From Alternaria dauci (Eukaryota > Ascomycota > Dothideomycetes > Pleosporales > Pleosporaceae), in contig NC_091272.1 of NCBI RefSeq assembly GCF_042100115.1, positions 62,001 to 126,000 of the forward strand: DNA of 64,000 nt. Direction: 5' to 3'. Positions 12,546 to 22,809 of the stretch are shown here, in pieces; positions within the stretch are counted from its first letter, which is position 1; each line of letters opens with the position of its first letter. A program made the position numbers and the translations under genes. The notes under the pieces are model-generated. The model did no database searches and had not been told where the DNA came from. It was given only the letters and a program-made list of their open reading frames with translations.

Positions 12546-14135
12546 ATGTTAGTAGACTCGCGTCGCGTCTTTCAAAGTTCCAACGGCTTACTGAACACGC
12601 GCAAAATCGGCTGTTCGCCAAAATTTCCCTGGACCTCTCGCAAATGGCTTCGTTTGCTATTTGCCTTCGTTGACTTAGCCATCTGTGTTAACATCTTTGT
12701 CCTATCCAACTGGACTTACGTCGAAACCTTACCAAGCGATATCCTAGGGAAACAAGCTTTCCATCCGCAGCCTTTTGTGTCAACAGCGCACGACTCGGAA
12801 TCACAAATTGAAAGCGGCGCCGACTTCTGGACATGGGACACAAAGACGCAGTTCCAAACGAGGGAGAGCGTTGACTGGCAGGGCGGCGCGACTGACGAAT
12901 GTGCTCTCTTCCCAGTGCAGCTTCTCTCCAAAATCCAGGTCGTCCTAAAGACCGGGGCAGCAGATGATGCGTCGCGCACTGATGCCCAGCTCTCCACGGT
13001 CATCAGGTGCATCTCCAACATCCTGATCGTTTCCGACGGAAATCATACCTACGGCCGCGGCCATCAAGCTATCGACGCTCTCGCAGATTTGCCGCCAAAC
13101 ACGTACTTGAAGCCTGAGGACTATGCCGTCTACGAGGCGCAAAGGAACGCAAGTCAAGAGGGCACGAAGCTGCAACAGGGTCATGAAGGGTGGGTGGTTG
13201 ACAAGTACAAGTTTCTACCGGAGGTGGAAAAGGCGATTGAGCACAACAACGCGGCCGAGTGGTACGTGTTTCTTGAGAGCGACACGTACATGTTCTGGGA
13301 CAACGTCTTCCGCCTTCTAGAGAACTACAACAGCTCAGTGCCTTATTACTTCGGTTCGCCATCGCCTGGAAGAAGTTACCAATCTCAATTGAGCCCTGAG
13401 AGCGAAGAACAGGTGTGGTTCGCATACGGGGGCGCCGGCTTCATACTCTCCACGACAGCTGCACACCGACTGGTCAATCGTCCGCGTAACAACATCGGTC
13501 TCAAGGGTCCCCGGCTCGCTGTCGAATACATGGAGGATATCAGAGCCGATTGCTGTGGCGACAGTATACTGGGATGGGCTCTGCATGACAAAGCCGGCAT
13601 AAGTATCAGTGGTCTATGGCCAATGTTCAGCCCTCATCGGCTCGAAAATGTTCCATTTGGCAAAGACTACTGGTGCGAACCTGTTATCAGTCTCCACAAA
13701 ACCGACCCAGCCATCTACAAAAGCCTTTGGTCTTGGGAGAATGGACGACGGTCAAACAGTGAGCACCCCGTGCTCTACCGTGACCTACTCTTCTCATTCC
13801 ACGGCAACTTCTCCCAGCGCGAGAACTGGGATGCAGCGTTCGACGCAGGCTTCCAGCTGCCTGATAATTCCACCGTCCACGCGACTCTTGACGCTTGCAG
13901 AGCTGGGTGTTTTCGACACGACGACTGTATGCAGTACACCTGGCATGGGCAGCATTGCTATTACGCGAGGGCATTGTACATTGGAAACGCGAAACAGCCA
14001 GATGGCCATCATGAACCAGAGGACAGGAAGTACATCAGCGGTTGGGATGTCACGAAAATACAAACTCAGAGCTTCGAAAGGATCTGCGAACAGGGGGCGC
14101 ATTGGGTGAAACCAAGCATTGGAAGGAGATATTAA
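12546..14135 (+). CDS. Type II membrane glycosyltransferase (DUF604/GT31-like)
   Basis: A single uninterrupted frame of 529 residues. A short basic cytoplasmic N-terminus is followed by one hydrophobic segment at about residues 34-53, giving the type II topology of Golgi glycosyltransferases. The central part has the signature WYVFLESDTYMFWDN (about residues 239-252) with an acidic donor/metal-binding motif, then PYYFGSPSP and AYGGAGFILS. Much further on come DSILGWAL and SFHGNFSQ. This is the pattern of fungal DUF604/fringe-like (GT31) proteins. Several N-glycosylation sequons (NHT, NST, NFS) occur. The C-terminal 100 residues are Cys-rich (ACRAGCFRHDDCMQYTW), resembling a PAN/apple-type module. 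A decayed copy of the last 20 codons lies at 18509-18573. Acceptor and donor sugar cannot be told from sequence. Confidence 0.85.
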   Translation: MLVDSRRVFQSSNGLLNTRKIGCSPKFPWTSRKWLRLLFAFVDLAICVNIFVLSNWTYVETLPSDILGKQAFHPQPFVSTAHDSESQIESGADFWTWDTKTQFQTRESVDWQGGATDECALFPVQLLSKIQVVLKTGAADDASRTDAQLSTVIRCISNILIVSDGNHTYGRGHQAIDALADLPPNTYLKPEDYAVYEAQRNASQEGTKLQQGHEGWVVDKYKFLPEVEKAIEHNNAAEWYVFLESDTYMFWDNVFRLLENYNSSVPYYFGSPSPGRSYQSQLSPESEEQVWFAYGGAGFILSTTAAHRLVNRPRNNIGLKGPRLAVEYMEDIRADCCGDSILGWALHDKAGISISGLWPMFSPHRLENVPFGKDYWCEPVISLHKTDPAIYKSLWSWENGRRSNSEHPVLYRDLLFSFHGNFSQRENWDAAFDAGFQLPDNSTVHATLDACRAGCFRHDDCMQYTWHGQHCYYARALYIGNAKQPDGHHEPEDRKYISGWDVTKIQTQSFERICEQGAHWVKPSIGRRY

Positions 14136-14305
14136 ATGCACGAGATATGTATACGAGCTACGTTCGTACAGGGTTCATTGCTAATTGATCATAAAATCGG
14201 AACTTGCGTTCACCTAAGCTCATGGGGTACACGTCGTGGTTGGATTCTGTTCTTTGTCAGCAATATGAATGTTACATTATGATCGAGTCAGACCCAAATT
14301 CTACC

Positions 14306-15747
14306 TCAGCTTTCAACACCGCAAATCGCCATGGCTTGCGCCGGCTCTTTCTTAGCCATGAGCACGTGAACACGGTCGCTAGTTGCGCGCCTAGTCAAGA
14401 GGGCATCGATGCCAAATTCCCGGACGCAATATGACTCTTGCTCAATGCAGAATTCTTCCGCTCGACACAGATTGCCTGAGCGACGAAGAAGCCTCACGAA
14501 CTCTCGGCGGAAGGCAAGGGTATCGGATGGTTGGGTACCATGCACAGTCCCCATGAGCTCTATGGCATACTGGAAGGCCGTCTCGTAGATTTCCTGATTA
14601 GAGGTTTCCTTCCTGAGCTCGCCACATAGAAGCACCAGTGGGTGCTGCACGCCGAAGCGTATGCCTAATATTCCTGACATATAGTGCAGCAGACGGTCTC
14701 TGAGAGGCGGACATGCATTGGCATTCGTTGGCGACAATGTAGCCAATACATCTTTCAGAGTCCCCAGCTCTATTTCCACGTTTGATGGAGCTTGAATGGC
14801 TGCACACGCACGGGAAGCAAACTTGAACGTCAATTCCGTTTCATGCTTCTTCGCCATGCACATGGCGTTCTTCACATCCACCCCAAAACTACGCAAGGCT
14901 GCACTCTCTGGATTCGGGAAACCGAGGCAACGGGTACGCTGCATGAGCCTGAGCTGGTGTAATCTCCATCCTGCTCTCCAAAGTTACAAAAATGTAATTT
15001 TGAGATAGGCTGATGATTCTCTCCAGACCACGTGTGGGCGCGTATGGCAGGGCCGGAAACATATGTTTTGCATCGGGGTCTTTTCCAGTGGCTTTGAACT
15101 GGACATGCGTGGGATTCGCAGTCAGGCTATTCAAAACCATCGCCCAATCATTGCGAGTGGAGTCTGGCTTCAGCGGGTCCGTCACGCAACTGTCGCGGTC
15201 CTGGTAGATGATCTGAATCCAGTCGGTTGACATATTCGCAGGAACCGATCTTGTTGAGCTCCGCCTCGGGGGCATTTTGTGAAGTGCCTGAATTTGCTCT
15301 GCGATAGAACTGAGATCCGAAGACGGCGGCTGAGATTGGACGTGGTTCAACAACGATTCCAGGTCTATCTGGCGACCTCCGTATGTCACATCTGTGATTG
15401 AGTAGCCCAAGAGTCTTGCAGCAACGATCTTGTCAATGATCTGCTCTTTTTCCGATGCTGCTAAATTTTTCCGTAGATTCCATTGCTTTAGCCTAACGCA
15501 GTACTGTCGTCTACTGAATGGCGGCGTCAACATCGGCGAATGGCTAGAGGAATACACAACGAGGTACTCACGTCGCATAGAATCCATGCATGCGAAGCAT
15601 TGCTGATTGAATCTCGTCTAGGGTGTAGTCCTCCTGAATGTAATACCAGGCAATTTTCTGGCGCCTTGCCTCCCAGTCATCTGGCCCGCTTGGTCTTATT
15701 GGCCGACGAAAAGTGGGATTATCTCCCTGACATTCAGATTCCATCAT
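14306..15747 (-). CDS. Clr5-domain protein with helical C-terminus
   Basis: Exon 1 is 15747-15572, with a clean intron (gtgagt...ttcag) to exon 2 starting at 15513. Across the junction the N-terminus reads as a fungal Clr5 domain: DDWEARRQKIAWYYIQEDYT, then LDEIQSAMLRMHGFYAT, then RRQYCVRLKQWNLRKN. This short domain is found at the N-terminus of many fungal proteins of presumed regulatory function. After a poorly conserved middle, the C-terminal frame (14306 to about 14944) is rich in amphipathic helices and looks TPR-like (ending around AEEFCIEQESYC). The two parts are in different frames. A second intron of about 58-61 bases near 14967-15027 would join them (acceptor gagcag), but its donor is weak, so this junction is uncertain. 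Expected length is about 440 residues. A frameshift is the alternative. Confidence 0.72.
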
Positions 15748-16174
15748 GTCTATTTCAATCCGATCAACTTCGAGAATGAAGTCTTTTGCGATTGTACGAT
15801 ATCGTTGGCTGCTTACACGTGGGTTTTATACTGCGATAAGCCTGCAAGGTGGCTCGGTGTAAGTCATGTGCAGCAATTCTGACGGCAGAGTGCATGGCGA
15901 TTCCGTCCAGCAGGGGTGCTTGTCAGCCGTTCACCAACTTTCGAGGCACCTGAATTGTCATCTACATGCAGGCTGAGGCTTGGTAGGTTATACCCGGTTG
16001 GCTGGAGTTTTGGAGTTCATGCACACCAATCGGTGATCCCATTGTGGCGGCAGTGCACAGCCTGGGTGTTTGCTGGCACCTGTTAACATCGTTGATTTTT
16101 TCATGGGTACCTAGGTATCTTACACATTCGAATACCTCGCTGTTCTGAGGGAACCAAATAACGCGCAAGTAACA
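15748..16174. other. Divergent intergenic region
   Basis: Separates the starts of the minus-strand Clr5 gene and the plus-strand HET pseudogene. No gene or repeat was recognised; it probably carries both promoters. Confidence 0.4.
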
Positions 16175-18426
16175 ATGAGCCTTACATGCGATCATTGTCA
16201 CAATCTGCAGATTGAAAACCTTCGCGGAATCTCTCATCGGCATCACGACAGCCTGCTAGAGCTCAAGACATGCGCACAATCCAAAGCATGCACTCTGTGT
16301 ATGCTATTCTGGGAGTGTCTAAGGAACTCCTGTGGTAAACATAGCATTCAGGCCTACCTAGACGGACGGCAAAGCCATCCAATCCATTTACAGCACACGA
16401 CGATATTTCTGCAAGGATTTCTGCAAGACTTGGGCATGGGCGCAGGGCCGGAGCCTTCGCAAAGGGAAGAAGCAGCAACTATATTGGTATCTTCTGGCGA
16501 ACTCACATCCTCTCGCGTGCATGGGACAGTATCGGTGTATGCAAAACCAGGTGAGTTTGTCCATGGCCATACTCCATGTTGGGTATGATTCACGTCGCTC
16601 TGTACCATTGCGGCACCGTATCGCCGGGCCGTGTCGCGTTACTCAGATCATCGCCCAAGTATAATTCCCTCGCAGATCATGCGGCGTCTAGGAACGGAAC
16701 AAAGAGCGCTAGTATTGATTGAGCACGAACGTAATAGCTCTTCGTGTACGAAGCTAACCATTAGCATGCAGGTACATTTGCCACCAAGTTCTTATCGGGG
16801 AGGTTGACTACAAGATCACACAATCTCGATCTACGCAAAACAATATCTTTCAAGTGGCTCAAGGAATGCCAGACTCATCACGACCGTTGTGGCGGCACGT
16901 CCCCTCAGCTTATGCCAACCCGCATTATCGATCTAGAAGATCCCGAAGCGCAAGGCAGGATAAGGCTCAAGATCAGCAAAGATCAGCTTGGCCGTTACCT
17001 CGCACTCTCGTACTCTTGGGGCCTTGGGATCCGTCACAACGTGAAGCTTCAAAAAGAGACTCTGAAACCTTACCAGGATTACATTCCCGAGCATTTGATG
17101 ACGCGATCGCACCAGGAAGCTCTCCTCATCACACGCGAGCTTGGATACCGCTATCTTTGGATCGACGCTCTGTGCATTATCCAAGGAGACCCGGAAGATT
17201 GGAAAGCCGAAGCGCTCAAGATCGCTGACGTATACTCTAATGCCGAGCTTACGATCGTGGCTGGACGGAGTGACGACAGTACAACAGGCTTCCTTGATCT
17301 CATTCAAGAGCCATTGCTTCAACCTCAAGCCCTCCCATACCATCGGCCTCAGCTCCAAGACTACCATATCCAGGACTTTGGGAAGTGCTTTCTAACACTA
17401 AACAGATCAACCCACTCCGGACCGGTCGATGAGCGCGCCTGATGCTTTCAAGAGTCTGTCCTGAGCCGGCGCATGATCGTTTACGGTATACAGCAGCTAA
17501 GCTTCAAGTGTCGCAATGTCTCTTGGTATGAAGATGGGAGTCTTATACGTTACCAGTGGGCCAATGGTGGACGGTACGACCTCTCTTCTCCACTAGCCGG
17601 CCAGGGGTTTTCCCAAGAAGAGATTCTGGCCCGCTGGTATGACCTAACGCAACAGTACTCCTCCCGCGACGTGTATCAGCCGACGGATAATTTTGCAGCA
17701 TTGGCTGGCGTGGCATCAAGGTTTCACCGCGCCTTGAATTGCAGATACCTCGCGGGATTATGGGAAGCGGACATGGAGCGCGCACTTCTGTGGCGAAGTC
17801 GACAGCTACTTTTTGGTCCACACTCGAAACAGCCTCTGGAAAGACCGGTCGCCGTTGACGGGCCGCATGTGGGTCAATATATCGAGCGCGCACCGTCGTG
17901 GTCATGGCTTGCACTTCGGGGTCCCATATTCCAGGCGAACAAGCCTCTCAAGACAAAAGAGCAGGTCAGAGGAGCTAGGTCAAGCATCTCTCTGAGATGT
18001 CAACCTACAGCCACCAACCATGGAAGGTGGAGTCCAGATGATTGGACACTTGCAACCTTGAAATATGAAAAAGCCTGTCGCATACAGATTCATGGATACA
18101 TCCGCGAAGTGCGCCGCTCTGATGTGCATGTTTGCGATCTCCCGACCAAACCAAACTGGCAATTTTCATACGCCAAACTCAAAGAACATGGAGTCCTTTT
18201 TGAAACGCCTGAGAGAACGACTGTTCCTATGACTGTCGCTGTCGGTATGTTTGATCTTGGGGGCGAAGAGCACAAGCGACTGTGGTGCTTGTGTTTGTCA
18301 GAAGAAGAAGGCATTCTTCTTGAGAGAACTGCCGATAGCTGTAGTTTCCAAAGGAGCGGAATTTTCTACATCGTGGCTACCACGTGGTTTCATGAGGTAG
18401 AACCAACCGATGTTACTATCATATAG
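16175..18426 (+). pseudogene. HET-domain gene interrupted by one in-frame TGA
   Basis: Exon 1 is 16175-16550 and exon 2 is 16772-18426. The intron has donor gtgagt, branch gctaac and acceptor cag, and splicing yields KPGTFATKFLSGRLTTRSH, a typical fungal HET protein lead-in. The model would span 676 codons. It has SLTCDHCHNLQ at the start, LKECQTHHDRCG, YLALSYSWG, LGYRYLWIDALCIIQG and AELTIVAG. At codon 349 (17440-17442) a TGA sits where this family has the Trp of its conserved (A/R)WT(F/L)QE block. The same frame continues at once with CFQESVLSRRM and stays open for another 328 codons with recognisable C-terminal sequence (APSWSWLALRGP). The broken product would end within the HET domain. 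A sequencing error or a recent null allele would look the same; no intron of usable length removes the stop. Confidence 0.8.
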
Positions 18427-18508
18427 CTCAGGGCCAGCCAAGTAGTGTTCAAGGGTGTACGACGAGTGATATAGCCTATACGTTGTGACAATATGCTGCA
18501 CCGTTGAA

Positions 18509-18573
18509 GCTTTGAAAGGACCTGCGAAGAGGGTGCGCATTGGGTGAAACCAAGCATCAAAAGCAAGTATTGA
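18509..18573 (+). pseudogene. Relic of the 3' end of the GT31-like gene
   Basis: This short stretch translates to SFERTCEEGAHWVKPSIKSK followed by Tyr and a stop. The last codons of the glycosyltransferase gene ending at 14135 read SFERICEQGAHWVKPSIGRR, then Tyr and a stop. About 15 of 21 residues match, and the stop codon is in the same place. The DNA is also nearly identical over gcgcattgggtgaaaccaag. Similarity fades quickly on both sides, so only a terminal fragment remains, about 80 bases after the HET pseudogene and on the same strand. It is best read as the remains of a former second gene copy. Confidence 0.85.
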
Positions 18574-18828
18574 ACGCCTGATGTGTCGCATGTTGAAAAT
18601 GCGGCGAGCAGAATGTTGGAAGCACAGCATAAAGACAGCTTCATTTCTTTCACACGATCGGATCCGAAGACAACTAAATTCCAATTAGTGCCAGTTACAA
18701 GGACCAGTATGAACGATAAGCAGAATCGTGAAACGAGTAGTCCCGTTACAACAGCCGTTTTCCAGAGTATCGTTGCTGATTCGAATTCATTACGGTGTTC
18801 AAGAGCATACAATCTGTTACATTCCCAT

Positions 18829-19191
18829 TTACGCCCTATAGCAAGACCACTTGTCCCACCCACCAGAACACCAAGCGTACACACCGGGACCATACTGCCT
18901 CGTGCATGCGGCAGGTGTATCTATACTGTAGGAGCCAGGAAAGCCAATAACACATTGCCAGTCGTTGCATGTATTTCCTACCCGAACAGCTTGGATGGCG
19001 TCAATGTACACATTCACTTGGTCCCTGCACGCCCGGGTCATGTCGATGCCGCCGAGACGTTGTCCAGCTGCTGCAGCAGCTGCTGCAGGCGCAGGTGCAG
19101 GCGCGGTGAGGGCTGTGGGAGCAGCAACTCCTGGCGCGGCGAAGATGCTGAAGCCAAGGACTGCGGTGAGGACGGCGTTGTAGGTGACCAT
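18829..19191 (-). CDS. Small secreted six-cysteine protein with Ala/Pro linker
   Basis: Intronless, 120 residues. MVTYNAVLTAVLGFSIFAAPGVAA is a strong signal peptide. It is followed by a low-complexity Ala/Pro segment (about residues 25-42, encoded by gctgct/cagctg-type repeats). A compact C-terminal domain of about 70 residues then carries six cysteines (TRACRDQ, GNTCNDWQC, AACTRQ, AWCSGG, WSCYRA), enough for three disulfides. Aromatic residues cluster near the end. A TATA-like sequence (tataaaa on the minus strand, near 19393-19400) lies about 200 bases upstream of the start codon. I do not recognise the family. Size, secretion and cysteine content fit a candidate effector or antimicrobial-type protein, but that is inference. 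Confidence 0.75.
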   Translation of the reverse strand: MVTYNAVLTAVLGFSIFAAPGVAAPTALTAPAPAPAAAAAAAGQRLGGIDMTRACRDQVNVYIDAIQAVRVGNTCNDWQCVIGFPGSYSIDTPAACTRQYGPGVYAWCSGGWDKWSCYRA

Positions 19192-21341
19192 ATTTGTGGT
19201 TGTCTTGGTGTCAAGTCAGCAATCGGAAAGAGGATGGAAAATACTTGTATAGCGTGGACTGCACTCAGAGGGGGTTCATAGAACTTACATGTTCAGGTAT
19301 TTGATGATAAGTTGTGAGAATGGTGGACGGTATCAAGGTCTTGCTGCGTGCTCGTAGAATATGTGAGGATAGATGAGATCTGGCCAGGACGAAGAAGGGC
19401 TGGTTTTATAGCATTTCGCTCTCACTCAAGCACATGCTGTTACTCAACACCTAGCTCAACCATTAGGCATGCCGAGGCCTTCGACCAGGTCATCTTGCTT
19501 GTAGGCTAGACTTTTGGGGGTACGAAGGAGTTGGTATGCGTTCAGTCAATAGCACTAGACCAGTTTTCGTGATTAGGTTTGCCTCAATACATATCACCTC
19601 CGTCGTATGTACAAAGTGGTTTATGCTGCTTTGCGGCGCAGCTTAGTGGGGTCGATTTCCAGACGGGCAGTCGCAAACCTATGTGGCAAAAGCCGCAACC
19701 TGCTGAAGGCTCAAAGCTACGTAAACGATGTGGTTGATAGTATGGATACAGGAAGGCTTAGTTGTTTGAGCAGAGCGTGGACGCTGGTAGAGTGCTAAGT
19801 CCCCATAGAGACAGATCTGGAGGAAGAAGTTTGAGGTTAGAACTCGCGTAGGCTCAGACAGCGGGGTCATTTGAGAGCCGAGCACACAGCGCTTAGGAGA
19901 TTAGCACCAGACTCTAATTGCCACTGGAATATTCTCATGGTAGCGAAATTATCGCACAGTTCGTCTAAACATGCTCCTTACGGCGTCGCATAGTGTTTGT
20001 GCTCGGGAAGTGTTTTTCTCAACAATAGGTAGGAAGAACAGGCCTGCGCGAGACTTAGAATGGCTCAGCGCTTCGGTTCGAGATTGCAGGCTTGATCTCT
20101 AAGAGTCGACATGCGTTGTATCGCGGTTCATTCATCGCATGTCCCGTCATTTGAGTTACACTGTGCCGTACTCTAAGCGCTAGTCCTTGGCGAATAGAGA
20201 AAATTCGCGCTCTTTCCGAGGATGCATAGATTCTCCGCGAACTGACGATATCTAGAAGGTGGAGTTTTTCATAGTAGCCTTTTCGGAACGGATGCGAGGC
20301 TTGATCAACGTTGGTCGAACGCGGTTGTTGTCGGCGACCCAGAGCGAAAGCGGGGCAGCAATGTATGCCTACGCTGCATGATACAGGTAACGCAGTTATG
20401 AATCTGGAAGGTAGGAGTGAGCGGGCTGCACTATGAAATCCGGCATGTTCTACCTAGGTAGGCAAGATGGAGTGTTTTCTCTGCACTTCGAAGCAGACAT
20501 TGTCATGTAGTCCATGAAGATGAGTATGGGCAGACCCCGCTATCACGTGAAATTTGGTGGGGCTCTGATTACAAAGACAGAGCTCACAGCTATGCAACCA
20601 ATAGTAAGCTTTGTCTTAGGTTATCTGCTGCGCCGCCAGCACAGCTACCTTGAAAAGCTATCACACCAGGTTAACCACTACATCACTCACTCCCCAACTT
20701 TGATTCAGGGCAAGTCAAGCCTGTAGACCAGGGAATTTCTCATGTTCGTGCGCGCAACCACGTCCGCCTTGGCTCTGTCGAACACGACCTTGCTCGTTGC
20801 AAAAAAGCACCGCGAAACCGCCGGCTGAAGTACACACCTCAGGCACCAAGTGCTACCAAGCACCGAGATATGTTGCGAGAGAATTTGAAGGGTTTAGACA
20901 TCAGGGTACGGCGGGGCGAATACGTACCTGTTCGTAGTACCATGGCTGAAGCATGCAACGTCGGCGACGAAGACGACAGGGACTCCACTCACCGCTTGTG
21001 CAACATCGCCGACTACAGCTCAAGTTCCTTCGGAGTACGAGACATGTCGCCGAGCTGCGCCACAGGTCCGAGCACTGGCCACTCCAGTCCTCTTGGTCTC
21101 AGGAAGTCGCCGCAACACCCTTGATACCGCTGGACGCCTATCGTGAGCAACGACAACTTTTGAGTCAGTAGCTGGGGCCGAGCGCCGTATAAAAACGCGA
21201 ATAGCTCGTCGTGACGATGTACAAGTACTTCAGCTTGTCTTCTTGTTCGCCCAACGCCTCGCATTGTCAGAAGCAAAGCATCAGCGTCATCGCAAACACG
21301 ATCTTTTGCCAATCCTAACCCACAATCCTTCCAGAATCACC
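19192..21341. other. Gene-poor stretch
   Basis: About 2.1 kb with no supportable gene. Frames are short and mutually contradictory. The proximal 250 bases probably form the promoter of the secreted-protein gene at 18829-19191. No transposon structure, tRNA or array was recognised. Confidence 0.4.
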
Positions 21342-21944
21342 ATGGCACCGTCGTGGATGGAAAAGTTCATCGTGCGCGGCGACCCACCACTCCCAGACCC
21401 GATCCGTACCTCATCGCACCCCCATCTCTCACTCGACTACTCCGCGCTCGCAGAGCACCATCGCGTCTTGACCGCGCCAGGCTCGCCCACGCCGCGCTAC
21501 GAAGTATCGCGCAAGGCCATGATGGGAGGAATCTGGGGCGGTAAATGCACCGTTACAACCCCGTCCAATTCCCAAGAGATCGCGCTCATCGACTTCCACA
21601 CTTTCCACTACACCATCGACTTCCCGCTGCGGAACCACCGCATCGAAATCAGTACTGCGAAGCGTGTGTTCAACGGCAGCGGTGGGTTGGGCGAGCTGCG
21701 GTGGAAGGCGACGGGGATGGAAGCAGCGGGCGCGGCGTCGTGGGAGTTACGGGATGAGGCGGGGCTGGTTGTGGTTGCGGAGATTGATGGGACGCAGATG
21801 AATGGGAGGATTAGTGTTTGGAGAGAGGGGCTGGAGGAGCAGAGCGTGGAGGAGCTGGTTGTGGTTGGGATCGCGCAGATTGAGGAGTATAAGAGGATGG
21901 TTAGGCAGGCGAGGACGGCTGCGGTGGGGGTGAAGCTTAATTGA
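21342..21944 (+). CDS. Small conserved-looking protein, possible tubby/LURP-like fold
   Basis: Intronless, 200 residues, with a good start context (tcaccatgg). After a 50-residue Pro-rich N-terminus the sequence alternates short beta-like segments: YEVSRKAMMGGIWGGKCTV, HTFHYTIDFPLRNHRIEIS, GELRWKATG, SWELRDEAGLVVVAEI and GRISVWREG. It ends in an amphipathic helix (ELVVVGIAQIEEYKRMVRQA). Serial strands closed by a hydrophobic helix recall the tubby C-terminal-like/LURP-one fold, but this is a weak shape-based impression. No signal peptide, membrane span or catalytic motif is seen. Low-ambiguity frame and codon usage (C/G-ending codons) support a real gene. Confidence 0.7.
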   Translation: MAPSWMEKFIVRGDPPLPDPIRTSSHPHLSLDYSALAEHHRVLTAPGSPTPRYEVSRKAMMGGIWGGKCTVTTPSNSQEIALIDFHTFHYTIDFPLRNHRIEISTAKRVFNGSGGLGELRWKATGMEAAGAASWELRDEAGLVVVAEIDGTQMNGRISVWREGLEEQSVEELVVVGIAQIEEYKRMVRQARTAAVGVKLN

Positions 21945-22809
21945 GATGGATGCTCTCTAGGATCAGCACGTCAGTAACATGACGAGTGTAAGAGGAATTG
22001 ATCACAGGCCAACGCAACAACGAGGCTGCGATTCAAAGGCTAGGAACGGAAGTCCGCGATGTTATCCCTGTTACATGCTTGCACCATTTTGTGGAGGTTC
22101 GCGGCCCGACTTTTCGCGAAAACCCTTTGCGCTAGCTGCCTTGCCATGACCGTCGTTGAGCTGCACCAGAAGTCGAGATTGAGATGGCGCAGGCAGTGAC
22201 CTTTTCGACAATCTCGCTCTCCCAGAGTGATACGATGTTGGCGGTGTTCTTATGTTGAGATGCGCGCCCGACGCTTCGGCGCCAAAGACGATTAGCGGTC
22301 CGAGGCAGGGTCTGCGCTCGCCATGGACCCTTTTTTGATTCCTAAACACCGCATGAATCATGTCCTCTACACTGCCATCTCAGCCAATCACCGTCCCGCC
22401 AGCAGCAGCACACACGTTCCAGAATCCAGGCGCAGATGGCGTCATGCATGTCCATCGCTAGTCCATGTGTTCCTGCAATCGCGGAATGGGCCTAAGCGGC
22501 ACCAAAACGGCGTGTAGTGAAGGCATAGATTTTACGGATTCGGGGCGCGAGACATGCGCAGGGCTAACAAGAAGGGCGTTGATCCGTCGTCGGCGTGATT
22601 TTTGTTCCTTTTCTTGCACCTCTGGACTCACACGCCAGATAAAACTATTTGATACCCCCTCGTCTGCTCGTTCATTGATCGCAGTATTGCGCGATTCGCT
22701 TGCATCGTCCCGCCGCAAAGCGACAACCCCCACTACAAACATCGCAACATCGCAACAACAACGCGACAGAATCAGCGCGTGCCAATCGCATTTCTAAACA
22801 ATCGCAGCC
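21945..22809. other. Intergenic, upstream of the aldo/keto reductase
   Basis: No gene is supported in these 865 bases. The final 130 bases before the start codon at 22810 are rich in caac/gcaac repeats, typical of a fungal 5' UTR. Confidence 0.45.

Noticed and set aside
14941..15030. Frameshift pseudogene reading of the Clr5 gene
   Set aside because: A 58-61 base intron joins the two frames with an acceptable acceptor, so a splice junction is at least as likely. Recorded as uncertain in the feature instead.
17400..17470. Intron that would remove the TGA in the second HET gene
   Set aside because: The only nearby GT-AG pair gives about 30 bases, too short, and would delete the conserved block that is otherwise readable on both sides.
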